Shown here piece after piece: positions 34,610-43,998 of a stretch of DNA of 48,586 nucleotides. Below the pieces are notes generated by a model. It worked only from the letters and a program-made list of their open reading frames with translations. It made no database searches and was not told the DNA's origin. Origin of the DNA: Lichenifustis flavocetrariae (GTDB lineage: Bacteria; Pseudomonadota; Alphaproteobacteria; Rhizobiales; Beijerinckiaceae); assembly GCF_026130545.1 (NCBI RefSeq), contig NZ_JAMOIM010000036.1, positions 1-48,586 of the forward strand. The letters run 5' to 3'. A program made the translations under genes and the position numbers. How positions within the stretch are numbered: the stretch's first letter is position 1; every line of letters starts with the position of its first letter.

Positions 34610-35107
34610 ATGCTTCGCGTAGTTAGGACTTTGGGGTTCGGCGGCTTGCTTGCATTGTCGGCCTGTCAAACACCGCCAGACGCGGTATCGGCCAGTGGTG
34701 CGGGACCTGATCTCGATGCCGCTCCCCTAGCGTCCGATGAACTGAGCCGTTTGGGCCGTCAGGACCTCACGGCCGGAAATAGTGGATTGGCGGAGGAGCA
34801 CTTTAGGAGTGCTGTCGAAAAAAATCGAGCAAACTATGACGCTTGGGTGGGTCTGGCCGCTGCTTACGACAATCTGAAGCGGTTCGAACTCGCCGACCGT
34901 GCCTATGCCGAAGCAATACGCCTCAGGGGCGAAACATTCTGGATCATGAACAACATCGGCTACTCGTATTATCTTCGGGGTGATCGCAAGCGGGCTTTGT
35001 CGGAACTCGAAAGGGCGGCGAGCTTGAGCCCAAATAATGCCGTGGTGGAGAACAATATAAGTTTGGTCCGCACGGGGGATCAACCGAATCGGCGTGCCGC
35101 ACCCTAG
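34610..35107 (+). CDS. tadD: TPR lipoprotein TadD
   Basis: A 165-residue lipoprotein with lipobox LSAC (GGLLALSACQTPP). Three TPR units follow at about 55-150: LGRQDLTAGNSGLAEEHFRS, YDAWVGLAAAYDNLKRFELA and FWIMNNIGYSYYLRGDRKRA. TadD is the pilotin-like helper of the Flp pilus secretin. ATG 34610 gives the signal right at the N-terminus and has GGAAGAAG upstream. Its length is below the usual 200 to 250, because the third-repeat tail is short. Confidence 0.88.
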   Translation: MLRVVRTLGFGGLLALSACQTPPDAVSASGAGPDLDAAPLASDELSRLGRQDLTAGNSGLAEEHFRSAVEKNRANYDAWVGLAAAYDNLKRFELADRAYAEAIRLRGETFWIMNNIGYSYYLRGDRKRALSELERAASLSPNNAVVENNISLVRTGDQPNRRAAP

Positions 35108-35329
35108 GGTTAGCCTGACTATGCCTCATTCGGATCGGAACGCTTTTGATCACGTGTTTGTGTCGCGCGGCGGTTGAAAGGGGTGTGCTGATTGCACGGA
35201 TTGCGTCGGATCACATGGTACAAATCTGTACAAAGGTCCTCCGATAGCCTAAAGAGTTTAAGAAATATTTACTCTTCGCACGAGGTCAATCCATTGTTTT
35301 GGCCTCCTCTCGCAAATGGTGATCAAGTG

Positions 35330-35518
35330 ATGAAAACATTTCTCCGGAATTTCATCAGAGACGAATCTGGCGCTGCGATGGTTGAATACGCATTGCTGGT
35401 CGCGCTCGTCGCGCTTGTCGCCATCGTTGGCGTCGCGGCGGTCGGAACCAATGTCAACGCGCAATTCACCAAAATCAGCTGTAAGATAGCGTCTCCCTCC
35501 GCCTCCTGCGATCAGTGA
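35330..35518 (+). CDS. flp: Flp/Fap-type pilin
   Basis: A 62-residue major pilin. The leader MKTFLRNFIRDESG is followed by the mature start AAMVEYALLVALVALVAIVG. It has the Flp signature: cleavage after Gly, Glu at +5, Tyr at +6, then a single hydrophobic helix. The short C-terminus has two Cys residues (ISCKIASPSASC), probably a disulfide. CpaA should cleave the leader. ATG 35330 overlaps nothing upstream, and its stop (TGA 35516-35518) overlaps the GTG start of cpaB by 4 bases. Confidence 0.93.
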   Translation: MKTFLRNFIRDESGAAMVEYALLVALVALVAIVGVAAVGTNVNAQFTKISCKIASPSASCDQ

Positions 35519-36495
35519 CATTCACATCAAAATTCTCGCTTCTGATTGCTTTGCTGGTCGGTGGGCTCGCGGCATTTCTAGTTCGCGAGGTCGTAGTTAG
35601 CACCGCAGGGCTTTCGCGCCAAGCCGGGCTGACGACGACGATCGTGGTGGCCCGAAAAGCTGTGCCCTTCGGAATGCCGTTGACCGTAGACAATCTGGAG
35701 GAGGTCGCGTGGAAATCAACCACGCCTCTGGAGGGCTCGTTCGCACGGGTCAGCGACCTTGTGAAGGACGGGCGTCGGCTCGCACTGCTTTCAATGCAGC
35801 CGAACGAACCGGTCCTTGCCTCCCGGATCACAGGACCGAATCAGCGCGCGACACTGGCGACGCAATTGGACGAGGGTATGCGAGCAGTCACGATTCGTGT
35901 GGATGAGGTTCGCGGCGTGGCTGGTTTCATCCTGCCAGGAGACCGCGTCGATGTGATCTCGACCCGTGGCGGGGGTGGCTCGCAGGAGACTTTGGCTTAT
36001 GCCGACATGCTCCTGCCGAACGTCAAGGTTCTGGCCGTCGATCAATTGGCTGATGAAAGGCAGGACAAGCCAGCGGTCGCCCGTGCGGTCACACTTGAGC
36101 TAACCGTCATGCAATCGCAGAAAGTCATACTGGCCGAAGAGATCGGCCGTCTGTCTCTCGTTCTGCGACAAGCCAATGCAGTGGACGAGGAGCCTTCGAG
36201 GCGGATTACGATAGGTGACCTCGGCGGGGATCAGGTCGCTGCGCAAGACAAGATCGCCGATCTCGAAAAACGGATGGCAGACATGAAGGCAGCCGAAGAG
36301 GCGGCCCGGACGCAAGCTGATCGAGCGATGGCGCAAAAGATGGCCGAAATCGAAGCGCACCTTCGCGCTCCAGTCCCCATTCCGGCGCAGTCCATCGTGA
36401 AAGTGCCCGCCGTACAGCCAAAATCGAGCTCTGTCATCAATGTTACTCGGAATGGAGCGAAGACCGAGGCCTACACGGTTTCGGCTGAGCGCTGA
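35515..36495 (+). CDS. cpaB: Flp pilus assembly protein CpaB/RcpC
   Basis: A 326-residue periplasmic assembly factor. It has one N-terminal membrane anchor (LLIALLVGGLAAFLV) and a SAF domain (VVVARKAVPFGMPLTVDNLE, RASVPFAVRI-type LDEGMRAVTIRVDEVRGVAG, FILPGDRVDVI). It then has the RcpC-like region (LELTVMQSQKVILAEEIGRL). A Glu/Ala/Lys-rich helix near residues 245-285 (LEKRMADMKAAEEA) is a coiled coil. GTG start 35515 overlaps the flp stop, so the two are coupled. CpaB works with CpaC in the outer-membrane channel. Confidence 0.92.
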   Translation: MTFTSKFSLLIALLVGGLAAFLVREVVVSTAGLSRQAGLTTTIVVARKAVPFGMPLTVDNLEEVAWKSTTPLEGSFARVSDLVKDGRRLALLSMQPNEPVLASRITGPNQRATLATQLDEGMRAVTIRVDEVRGVAGFILPGDRVDVISTRGGGGSQETLAYADMLLPNVKVLAVDQLADERQDKPAVARAVTLELTVMQSQKVILAEEIGRLSLVLRQANAVDEEPSRRITIGDLGGDQVAAQDKIADLEKRMADMKAAEEAARTQADRAMAQKMAEIEAHLRAPVPIPAQSIVKVPAVQPKSSSVINVTRNGAKTEAYTVSAER

Positions 36496-36628
36496 GGCTC
36501 ATGGCCGAGCCGCCTTCGAGAAGCACTCTTCGCCTCATGAGAAAACTCGGAAACCAACCTGAGTGATGCGACAAATCCGGGGTGAATAGCTGCGGAGATC
36601 AAATACCGAACCGCGAAGGTCGAACAAC

Positions 36629-37813
36629 GTGCAAAGTTTCATCGTTGGCGAAGGGGGTGGACCCCTCCACCATGCTCTCGCGGCAGTGGTGAAGGAACTT
36701 AGGTTATCGCTCTGTTATGCGAAAGGTCTTGCGCAGTTGCGTCTCGATCGCGCTTTTGCGGAAGCGGAGCGTCCGCTCGTCTTGGTGCCCGACGCCCAGG
36801 CGCTGCCGGCCACGGTCACCGAGGTTGTGGATTTCGCCCGCGAGTTTAATGGCCAAGCCTTCGTGGTCTACGTCGCCGACACGATCGCGCCCGCCGATTA
36901 CAAGCGCCTCGTGCGGACCGACTCTGCGGACTGGATCACACTTCGTGATTGCCGGGACGAGTTGCCCGAACTTGTAGCCCGCCTTGCAGTCGCGGACACC
37001 AGCGGGCGTGCGGCCAAGATCGTAAGCTTCGTGCCGAGCAAAGGCGGCGTCGGCAACACGACGCTGGTGGTCGAGACGGCCGTTTTAATGGCCGCACGCC
37101 GCAAACGGGGCGGGTTGCGCATCGCGATTCTGGATCTCAACCTGCAGGGCGGGACCGTTGCGGATGCGCTGGACCTGGAACCCCGCTTCGATCTTTCGGA
37201 AATCGTGGATCGGCCCGAGCGGCTCGATGAGCAGTTGATCGACATCTTCACCAGCCGCTATTCGAAAAACCTGGATGTGTTCGCCAGCTCGAAGAGTCGG
37301 CTCGGGCTGGACGGCGTCAAATCCGAACTGCTCTTCACCTTCATCGATTCCATCGCCGGCCGCTACGATGCGATCCTGTTCGACCTTCCGGTCCATTGGT
37401 CGAGTTGGACCGATACGCTTCTGAAAGGCTCTGACGCCGTGGTCATCTCGGGGACCGAAAGCGTGCCCGGGCTGCGGCGGCTCACCACCGCACTTGATCA
37501 CATCGACCGTCTAGCGCTGCCGGGCAGTAAGCTTGCGGTTGTGGTGAACGCCGTCGAAACGGATTTGCTCGGACGGGCATCGCGTCGCATGCTAATCGAA
37601 CGTGCCCTCGCGAAGCGTCAAAGCTTTCTCGTGCGGCACGATGGTAAAAGCGCCTCCCGTGCGCTCGACATCGGCAAGCCACTGTCCGAGCTGGCGCCCC
37701 AGAGCAGAATGGTCAAGGACGTCAAATGCCTCGCGGTATGGATCGAAAAGGCGACCGGGCAGTCACAAGAGTCGAGGGTCAAGACGCCACTGCTCCGTGA
37801 GGCATTGGCGTGA
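36629..37813 (+). CDS. cpaE: Pilus-localising ATPase-like CpaE/TadZ
   Basis: A 394-residue ParA/MinD-superfamily protein that places the Tad machine at the pole. Residues 1-120 form the degenerate receiver-like domain. The ATPase domain starts at VSFVPSKGGVGNTTLVVE, with Asn where the catalytic deviant-Walker Lys usually is. TadZ proteins often depart from the consensus here, so nucleotide binding without hydrolysis is likely. Further motifs are LDLNLQGGTVADALDL, YDAILFDLPVHWSSW and AVVVNAVETDL. GTG 36629 is the likely start. The gene overlaps cpaF by 4 bases. Confidence 0.93.
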   Translation: MQSFIVGEGGGPLHHALAAVVKELRLSLCYAKGLAQLRLDRAFAEAERPLVLVPDAQALPATVTEVVDFAREFNGQAFVVYVADTIAPADYKRLVRTDSADWITLRDCRDELPELVARLAVADTSGRAAKIVSFVPSKGGVGNTTLVVETAVLMAARRKRGGLRIAILDLNLQGGTVADALDLEPRFDLSEIVDRPERLDEQLIDIFTSRYSKNLDVFASSKSRLGLDGVKSELLFTFIDSIAGRYDAILFDLPVHWSSWTDTLLKGSDAVVISGTESVPGLRRLTTALDHIDRLALPGSKLAVVVNAVETDLLGRASRRMLIERALAKRQSFLVRHDGKSASRALDIGKPLSELAPQSRMVKDVKCLAVWIEKATGQSQESRVKTPLLREALA

Positions 37814-39204
37814 GGACGGGATTGTCCGACCGCTGGCGCACGCAGCCAGACCTTCCCCGCATTGAAACGACGGCCGAGCCGGAGCGGCCGAGCCTGCCTG
37901 TCCCGTCTGTCGCAACGAAGCTTGAGGTGCCCAACAAATCCCTGGTCGATGCCAAGGTGGAGTTGCACGGCCGGATCATTGATGAATTCAACCTCGCGCT
38001 TATCGATCGCATTTCCGCGGACGATCTCGCGCGTCAGGTGGGACGCTTCGTAGCCGAACATGCATCACGTGAACGTTTGGCACTCAATCAGCGAGAGCTC
38101 GAAGCCTTCGCGGCCGAGGTCCTGGACGAGATGGTCGGGCTGGGCCCCATCGAACCGCTCCTCAAGGATCCGACCGTGACCGACATTCTGGTCAATGCAC
38201 ATATGTCGGTCTACGTGGAGCGGAATGGGCAGCTCGAGCTGACGCGAGTTCGATTTAAGGATGAGGCCCACCTGCTCCGCATCGTCAACAAGATGGTCTC
38301 GGCGGTCGGCCGCCGCGTCGACGAGTCCTCGCCCATGGTGGACGCCCGTTTACCTGACGGGTCGCGCGTCAACGTCGCGATCCGCCCCGTGGCCGTGGAC
38401 GGTCCGCTCGTGTCGATCCGCAAATTCGCAAAACGTCCGATTTCCATGGATCGGCTGGTCGAACTCGGGGCCTTGCGACCCTTGATGGCTGAGGTGCTGA
38501 AGGCGGCGGTGAGAGGCCGCATCTCCATCATCGTGTCCGGCGGCACGGGCTCCGGCAAGACCACCATGTTGAACGCGTTGTCGTCCTACATCTCGCCGCG
38601 CGAGCGCCTGATTACCATCGAGGATGCGGCCGAACTGCAACTGCAGCAGCCTCATGTGGCGCGACTCGAGACGCGGCCGCCGAGCGTTGAGGGCCGGGGC
38701 GAGATCCGGCAGCGCGAACTGTTGAAGAACGCGTTGCGAATGCGGCCCGACCGGATCATCCTAGGGGAGTGCCGCGGTGAGGAAGCCTTCGACATGCTCC
38801 AGGCGATGAATACCGGACACGAAGGATCGATGACCACGGTCCATGCCAATACGCCGCGTGACGCTTTGAGCCGCATCGAGCAGATGATCGGGATGGCGGC
38901 GGCCTCGATGTCGCTGGTCTCGATCCGCAATCAGATCGCATCAGGAATCCAGCTCGTTCTACAGCTGCAGCGCATGACCGACGGCCGGCGGCGGATCACC
39001 AGCCTGGCCGAGATCACCGGCATGGAGGGCGACATGATCCAGATGCAAGAGATCTACAGTTTTGTGCGCGAGGGCATCGACTCCAGCAATCAGATCGTCG
39101 GTCAGTTTCGAGCCGCCGGGGTGCGGCCGAAATTCATTGGCGAGCTGAAGGCGCAGGGGATCGATCTGCCGGCTCAGGCCTTCGATCCGCGCACGAGCTT
39201 GTAG
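37810..39204 (+). CDS. cpaF: Tad secretion ATPase CpaF/TadA
   Basis: A 464-residue hexameric ATPase driving Flp pilus extension and retraction. The N-terminal domain ends near 230. Walker A is GGTGSGKTT (244-252), the Asp box and Glu are in LITIEDAAELQL, Walker B is DRIILGECRG, and the His box is EGSMTTVHANTPRDAL. The ATPase is complete. The start is GTG 37810, inside the last bases of cpaE. It ends with TAG overlapping the GTG of tadB by one base. Confidence 0.97.
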   Translation: MRTGLSDRWRTQPDLPRIETTAEPERPSLPVPSVATKLEVPNKSLVDAKVELHGRIIDEFNLALIDRISADDLARQVGRFVAEHASRERLALNQRELEAFAAEVLDEMVGLGPIEPLLKDPTVTDILVNAHMSVYVERNGQLELTRVRFKDEAHLLRIVNKMVSAVGRRVDESSPMVDARLPDGSRVNVAIRPVAVDGPLVSIRKFAKRPISMDRLVELGALRPLMAEVLKAAVRGRISIIVSGGTGSGKTTMLNALSSYISPRERLITIEDAAELQLQQPHVARLETRPPSVEGRGEIRQRELLKNALRMRPDRIILGECRGEEAFDMLQAMNTGHEGSMTTVHANTPRDALSRIEQMIGMAAASMSLVSIRNQIASGIQLVLQLQRMTDGRRRITSLAEITGMEGDMIQMQEIYSFVREGIDSSNQIVGQFRAAGVRPKFIGELKAQGIDLPAQAFDPRTSL

Positions 39205-40154
39205 TGTCCGACGGGAACGAGCCCTGGGCTCTCTACCTTCTGATCTTCATCCTGGTTGCCGTCGCAATTCAGCAATTGCAGCAAGGATTGGGAACCGCCA
39301 GGAGCCTCCGCCGGCAGAAGCAAAAGCGCTTTGCGTCGCTGGAGGCGGCGGGCAACCCAGCAAGCCTGGAGGAACTGCGGCGGCGATCGACCCGCTGGAG
39401 CCAGTCTTTCCTCGCCCGGCATGCCAACCAGCTTATCGTGCAGTCGGGAACGCAGCTGGCTTGGTCGACCATCGCCCTAATGGGGCTCGGGCTGACGCTG
39501 GTGATGTCGCTGCTGTTGCCCGTTCCAGCCTCCGGCGCTCTGCGCGCTCTGCTGGCCACCGCAGTCGCGATCAGTCTCATCGAAGGATGGCTTCGCATCA
39601 AACGGGCCCGGCGGATCGCCCGCTTCGGCGAGCAATTGCCGGATGTGATCGACGTCATCGTGCGTAGCCTGCGTGCAGGTCATCCGCTCGCGGTGGCGTT
39701 GAATCTCGTTGCGCGTGAGACCCCGCACCCGGCTGGGCACGAGTTCGCGCTCGTGGTCGACGAGGTCAATTACGGCCGAAGCCTCAGTGAGGCGCTGGAA
39801 CATCTGTCCGACCGCGTCGGCTACCCTGAACTCAGGTTTTTCGTGGCCTCGACCGCTATCGCACATCAGACGGGCGGCAACCTCGGCGAGATCCTGTCTC
39901 GATTGTCGCGCATGCTGCGTGATCGCTTCCGCCTCGGCCGCCGCGTGCGGGCCCTGTCGGCGGAAGGCCGGTTCAGCGGCTATGCGCTGAGTGTTCTCCC
40001 AGTTGCGTTATTCGGCATCATCAACCTCGTGAGCGCATCCTACTACGCGGATTTTTGGAATAGCGCCGCCGCACGACCACTTCTGGCGATCAGCATCGCG
40101 CTTTTGCTCGTCGGTAATCTCGTCATCTACCGCCTAGTGAACTTCAAGGTGTGA
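39204..40154 (+). CDS. tadB: Inner-membrane platform protein TadB
   Basis: A 316-residue T2SSF-family platform subunit. It has an N-terminal membrane helix, a pair near 90-130 (IALMGLGLTLVMSLLLPV, LRALLATAVAISLIEG), then the cytoplasmic T2SSF domain (QLPDVIDVIVRSLRAGHPLA, FALVVDEVNYGRSLSEALEH, ANSG-type QTGGNLGEILSRLSRMLRDR). Two C-terminal helices are GYALSVLPVALFGIINLV and LLAISIALLLVGNLVIYRL. It pairs with TadC to form the base of the pilus. Confidence 0.95.
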   Translation: MSDGNEPWALYLLIFILVAVAIQQLQQGLGTARSLRRQKQKRFASLEAAGNPASLEELRRRSTRWSQSFLARHANQLIVQSGTQLAWSTIALMGLGLTLVMSLLLPVPASGALRALLATAVAISLIEGWLRIKRARRIARFGEQLPDVIDVIVRSLRAGHPLAVALNLVARETPHPAGHEFALVVDEVNYGRSLSEALEHLSDRVGYPELRFFVASTAIAHQTGGNLGEILSRLSRMLRDRFRLGRRVRALSAEGRFSGYALSVLPVALFGIINLVSASYYADFWNSAAARPLLAISIALLLVGNLVIYRLVNFKV

Positions 40155-40155
40155 C

Positions 40156-41079
40156 ATGCCGGGTATCGCGGATCAGCTCTTCCTCATCACCGGGCTGATT
40201 TTCGTCTGCGTGACGATTATCACCCTGGTGGCCATCCGGACGGTCGAACAGCGCGCGCGTCGGCGCCGGCGGTTCAGCACGGCGTCGATTGTGGGAGCAC
40301 GGGCGGACGTCGACTTGGTGGAGCGGGAGAGATCCTGGACGGGCATCGATCCTGGACGCCTCGGGCTCGATGCCGCCGCGCAGCGGGAGCTGCGGGTCAC
40401 GCTGATGCGTGCGGGGTTTTTCAGCACGTCGGCTATGCCGGCTTATGCCGTCATCAGGATTGCCTTCCTGATCGCGCTGCCCCTGATAGGGCTGTTCGTC
40501 GCACTTTTCACCGCCGCGAGCTGGGGCGTGACGGAACGGGTCGCGCTGGTCGGCATCCTCCTCGCGGTGGCCTATTATCTCCCGCCAGCTTATCTCAGCC
40601 GCCGGCAACGGCATCTGGAGAACCGCTACCGCCTCGTGTTCCCCGACTTCCTCGACATGCTGGTCGTGTGCGTCAACGCGGGTCTGAGCCTGGAAGCGGC
40701 TCTCGACCGCGCCGGGCGCGAACTAGACGAAGAGGCGGCCGCCTTTTACGCCAATCTCGAACTTATGGCTGGAGAGATGAGGGCCGGAAAGAGCACCGGC
40801 GATGCGCTGAAGGCCCTGGCCGACCGGCTCGGCTTGCCGGAAGCGCGGTCCTTCGTGGCCCTGCTGCAGCAGACGATCGAACTCGGCACCGATGTCGCGC
40901 AGGCGCTGACGGTGTTCTCCGACGAGATGCGGGACAAACGCCTGTCGAACGCCGAAGAAAAGGCGGCGGCGCTGCCTCCGAAACTCACATTGCCGTTAGG
41001 CCTGTTCATCTTTCCGGTCGTGCTGATTGCCGTACTGGCACCGGCCGTCCTCAAGGTGATGGCCACGCTCCCTCATTGA
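40156..41079 (+). CDS. tadC: Inner-membrane platform protein TadC
   Basis: A 307-residue T2SSF-family protein. Membrane helices lie at the N-terminus (LFLITGLIFVCVTIITLVA), at 95-145 and at the end (LPLGLFIFPVVLIAVLAPAV). The soluble T2SSF core is FPDFLDMLVVCVNAGLSLEA, MAGEMRAGKSTGDALKALAD and LLQQTIELGTDVAQALTVFS. ATG 40156 lies just after the tadB stop with no spacer, so it is translationally coupled. Two-copy TadB/TadC sets are standard in this pathway. Confidence 0.95.
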   Translation: MPGIADQLFLITGLIFVCVTIITLVAIRTVEQRARRRRRFSTASIVGARADVDLVERERSWTGIDPGRLGLDAAAQRELRVTLMRAGFFSTSAMPAYAVIRIAFLIALPLIGLFVALFTAASWGVTERVALVGILLAVAYYLPPAYLSRRQRHLENRYRLVFPDFLDMLVVCVNAGLSLEAALDRAGRELDEEAAAFYANLELMAGEMRAGKSTGDALKALADRLGLPEARSFVALLQQTIELGTDVAQALTVFSDEMRDKRLSNAEEKAAALPPKLTLPLGLFIFPVVLIAVLAPAVLKVMATLPH

Positions 41080-41080
41080 G

Positions 41081-41554
41081 ATGGAGCAGCCAGCCTTGCG
41101 CTCACCTTCTGGCGTCGTCCGTGCGAAGACCATGCGAAATCTTGCGGATTGTCAGGAGGGCGCCGCTATTCTGGAGTTCGTCCTTGTGCTGCCGATTCTA
41201 CTGGCGCTGCTCGGCGCCGCCTTCGAACTCGGGCGCGCACTTCTGTTCCGGGAGGCCATGATCGAAGCCGTGCGCGGCGGTGCGCGCACCCTCGCACGCG
41301 TGCCGGATCCGACCTGCCTCAACATCTGCACGCCGGGGGCGGCCCGCGCCGTGGCCATGACACGCAACGCAATCGTAGAAAACACCGGCCTCCTGCCGGC
41401 GGCCATCAGTGTCGCAGCGCAATGGGAGCCCGGATCCCCCACTGTGACCATGCAGGCGCGTTTAACGCTCGACAGCGACATGCTGCGGTTCGTCGGGCTC
41501 GGACCGCTTCTCACGCTGAGCGCGGTGCACCAGGAGCAGCGGATTGCCGAGTGA
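41081..41554 (+). CDS. tadE: TadE-like minor pseudopilin
   Basis: A 157-residue protein with the TadE pattern near residue 25-45: EGAAILEFVLVLPILLALLG, with Glu at the start of a single membrane helix. The periplasmic part has a Cys pair (DPTCLNIC) and is beta-rich (VTMQARLTLDS). It should be cleaved by CpaA like the pilin. The spacing to tadC is one base, and its end overlaps the next tadE-like gene by 11 bases. Confidence 0.92.
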   Translation: MEQPALRSPSGVVRAKTMRNLADCQEGAAILEFVLVLPILLALLGAAFELGRALLFREAMIEAVRGGARTLARVPDPTCLNICTPGAARAVAMTRNAIVENTGLLPAAISVAAQWEPGSPTVTMQARLTLDSDMLRFVGLGPLLTLSAVHQEQRIAE

Positions 41555-42155
41555 TATCGCGTCAAATCAGGAGGGTGCGGCTTTGCTTGAGGCCGCGCTT
41601 GTCCTGCCGGTCCTGCTGCTCCTGGTTTTCGGGCTCACGGACGTCAGCCTCTATTTCTGGACCAAAAGCCTCGCCCTCAAGGCCGTCCAGCTTGGGGCGC
41701 GCCGTGCGATCCTGTCGGATGCTGTTGCGGTCGGGCCTGGGCTCGATCCGGCCGAGAGTGCCACCTATTGGTACGGTTTGCCGCCCGGCGCGCGATGCTT
41801 CCCCCCGCCAGGACAGCGCACCCTTTGTCCCACCTTCCAAGTGCGTTGCGATTTTGAGGCGGGCTGCCATTGCACAGGTGATGCGTGCCGCTTCCGCTTT
41901 GTTGCGAGACGCCTCGGACCCATTCTGAGCGCTATGCAGGCCGTGATGCCGGATCTGCGGCCCGAGAATCTCCAGATCACCTATACGACAAATGGTTTTG
42001 GCTATGTCGCGCGGCCCGTTCCGGTTCAAGTCGATGTCCGGGTGAGTCTCGTGGGGCTGCATTACAAGCCTCTGTTCCTCGGCGAACTCTGGGGCGACAC
42101 GCTGCCGATCACGGCTTCGGCAGGCGTGCCGGGCGAAGACCTGCTGACGCGCTGA
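41544..42155 (+). CDS. tadF: Second TadE/TadF-like minor pseudopilin
   Basis: A 203-residue protein starting at an unusual TTG inside the end of tadE. The N-terminus reads SNQEGAALLEAALVLPVLLL, again a pseudopilin helix, with Glu+5-like spacing. The periplasmic part carries six Cys residues (ARCFPP, TLCPTFQVRCDFEAGCHCTG, ACRF), so several disulfides are likely. Assignment as TadF is by position and length; it could equally be called a second TadE. No ATG is available in frame near the helix. Confidence 0.85.
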   Translation: MPSDIASNQEGAALLEAALVLPVLLLLVFGLTDVSLYFWTKSLALKAVQLGARRAILSDAVAVGPGLDPAESATYWYGLPPGARCFPPPGQRTLCPTFQVRCDFEAGCHCTGDACRFRFVARRLGPILSAMQAVMPDLRPENLQITYTTNGFGYVARPVPVQVDVRVSLVGLHYKPLFLGELWGDTLPITASAGVPGEDLLTR

Positions 42156-43687
42156 TGGCTTGGTGCTTCGGTCTTCGATGTGTCAGCTTGCGCTTCAACG
42201 ACGCCACTCGGCGCGCGCGGCCTCATCGGCTTCTCAAAAATGAAGCGGGGTTCGTTCTGGTGTTCCTGGCCATCGCGATTCCGGCCATTCTTGGCCTGAT
42301 CGGCCTCGCGCTGGACGGCATCAGGCTGATGTCGCTCGATACCGACACGGCCAATATCGCAGATGCGGCGGCTCTGGCGGCGGCAGATCGTCTCGATCGA
42401 TCGACCGATGCCATTCCACAAGCGCGCGCGGCGGCCCTTGCGCTCTTGAACAAATCGGCAGCGGACTGGCGCGGCGACGCGCGCCCGCGCCTTTCGTTCC
42501 GCTTCGCGAGACGTCTCGCTGATTTGCGTCAATCCCCCGGCTTCTCTTTGTCGGACAGTGCTGGAGTGGAGGCGCAATTCGTCGAAGTGAGAGCTTCGGA
42601 AGCCTCGCTCACGACGAGTTTCCTCCAACTCGTCGGCGCGCGCGCCGCGCCGCTCGAACGGCGCGCCATCGCCGAGTCGCAGTATTACGCCTGTGACGTC
42701 ACGCCGGCTGTCCTGTGCCAGCCCGACCCCGCCGCTTTCGCGGCCCAAGCGCGTCCCGGCCAGCAATATCTTCTGCGCATGGACGGCAACATCGTTGCCG
42801 GTTCGATCGCCTTGCTCGACCGGCCGGATGCCGAGGGCGGACGCCAAGCCCTGCGTGATCTTGCCAGCAACGCCCCGCAATTCTGCTACGCTGACGGGCT
42901 CCGCCTGCGGCGCAACATCAGCCCTCTTGAATTCGATGAGGCCGTCAACGTCCGTTTCGACCGTTATGTCGGGCGGAGCGGTCCGATCGCCCCCGATCTC
43001 GCAATCTATCCACCGGCACCTGACATTATCCAGGGGCGTCATCTCGCGACCTGCAATTCGCCGCCGCAAGGCGGCGACATCAATCCGCCCTATCATCTCC
43101 CACGCGACACAGCCTACGAAGGGCTTCGTCTGAACGGGCTCTGGGACCAAGGTATCGGCGATTGGAAGATCACGCCGCCGATCGGCGGCACGGGGCTTCA
43201 GCTTAAAACGGCACTCGACGAATATCTGGCCTGGAACCATGCCGATAAGGGGACGGCTGTGCTCGACCGCTTTCGGAATGCGCCCACACGCTACGACCTA
43301 TACCTCGCTGAACTCGGCCTCGACCGGTCGACGGAGAAAGCGCCCGTCGACACGCGCAGCCTCGGCGCTTCGGTCGCGACCATGCCGACCGGCGGTCCCG
43401 TTTCAGGTCCTCTGAGACTGGTACGGGAACATGCCGCCCCGTTCTGCTATGCTGGCACCCAGCCGGCGGTCGACCCCCAACGGCGGGTCATCGATCTTTC
43501 TGTCGCCGATTGCGGTCAATTTCCGGAGGCCGCAACGGCTTCCGTCCTGTCGCGACACGTGGCAAAATTTTTCCTCACTGAGCCGACCGATACGGGAATG
43601 ACCCTGGTCGAATTTATCGGCCTGCTTCGGCCCAGGGACGATGCCGACAAGCTGCGCCACATCGTGCAACTCGTGGACGGGAATTAG
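42155..43687 (+). CDS. tadG: TadG-like pilus protein
   Basis: A 510-residue protein with the TadG N-terminal domain: RLLKNEAGFVLVFLAIAIPA, LGLIGLALDG and the conserved DTDTANIADAAALAAADRLD. The periplasmic remainder (about 430 residues) is shorter than TadG proteins that have a complete von Willebrand A domain, and no MIDAS DxSxS motif is visible. Regions such as NIVAGSIALLDRPDAEGGRQ and YEGLRLNGLWDQG are unassigned. The ATG 42155 overlaps the previous TGA by one base. It is the last gene of the Tad operon. Confidence 0.88.
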   Translation: MAWCFGLRCVSLRFNDATRRARPHRLLKNEAGFVLVFLAIAIPAILGLIGLALDGIRLMSLDTDTANIADAAALAAADRLDRSTDAIPQARAAALALLNKSAADWRGDARPRLSFRFARRLADLRQSPGFSLSDSAGVEAQFVEVRASEASLTTSFLQLVGARAAPLERRAIAESQYYACDVTPAVLCQPDPAAFAAQARPGQQYLLRMDGNIVAGSIALLDRPDAEGGRQALRDLASNAPQFCYADGLRLRRNISPLEFDEAVNVRFDRYVGRSGPIAPDLAIYPPAPDIIQGRHLATCNSPPQGGDINPPYHLPRDTAYEGLRLNGLWDQGIGDWKITPPIGGTGLQLKTALDEYLAWNHADKGTAVLDRFRNAPTRYDLYLAELGLDRSTEKAPVDTRSLGASVATMPTGGPVSGPLRLVREHAAPFCYAGTQPAVDPQRRVIDLSVADCGQFPEAATASVLSRHVAKFFLTEPTDTGMTLVEFIGLLRPRDDADKLRHIVQLVDGN

Positions 43688-43998
43688 TTCCGTTCAAATT
43701 GGACCTCATGTGTGCTTTTGTTTAGGAGAGGCGACAACTGCGTAAGGTGAAAGGCGCGGAACGGACCAGTTCTCCCGTGAGCATCGCCAGGGGAATGTCC
43801 GTCGTCAGTTTTTTAAGTCAGGCCGCGATGTGAGCGAAGGATGGTGGCTGAACCGCCACAATAGAAATGCCGGCGCCCGTGACCCGGATGACTAATTTTG
43901 TGGCCACTCGTTATCAGACGAGACCGTGTTGCTAGGTGGTCCGCGCCATTGTCTCATCGCCTAGCTGCCACCGGAAATGTGTCGGAGTTCTTCAGCAA
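43688..43998. other. Intergenic region after the Tad operon
   Basis: About 310 bases with no supported gene. GGTGGCTGAACCGCCAC at 43851-43867 is a stem-loop (GGTGGC / GCCAC), and TCAGTTTTTTAAG lies near 43805. Neither is a strong terminator. The region should contain the promoter of the next gene. Confidence 0.4.

Noticed and set aside
42062-43240. 392-codon minus-strand open frame over tadG
   Set aside because: It overlaps a conserved operon gene that fits start-to-stop with its neighbours; no motif in the antisense frame.
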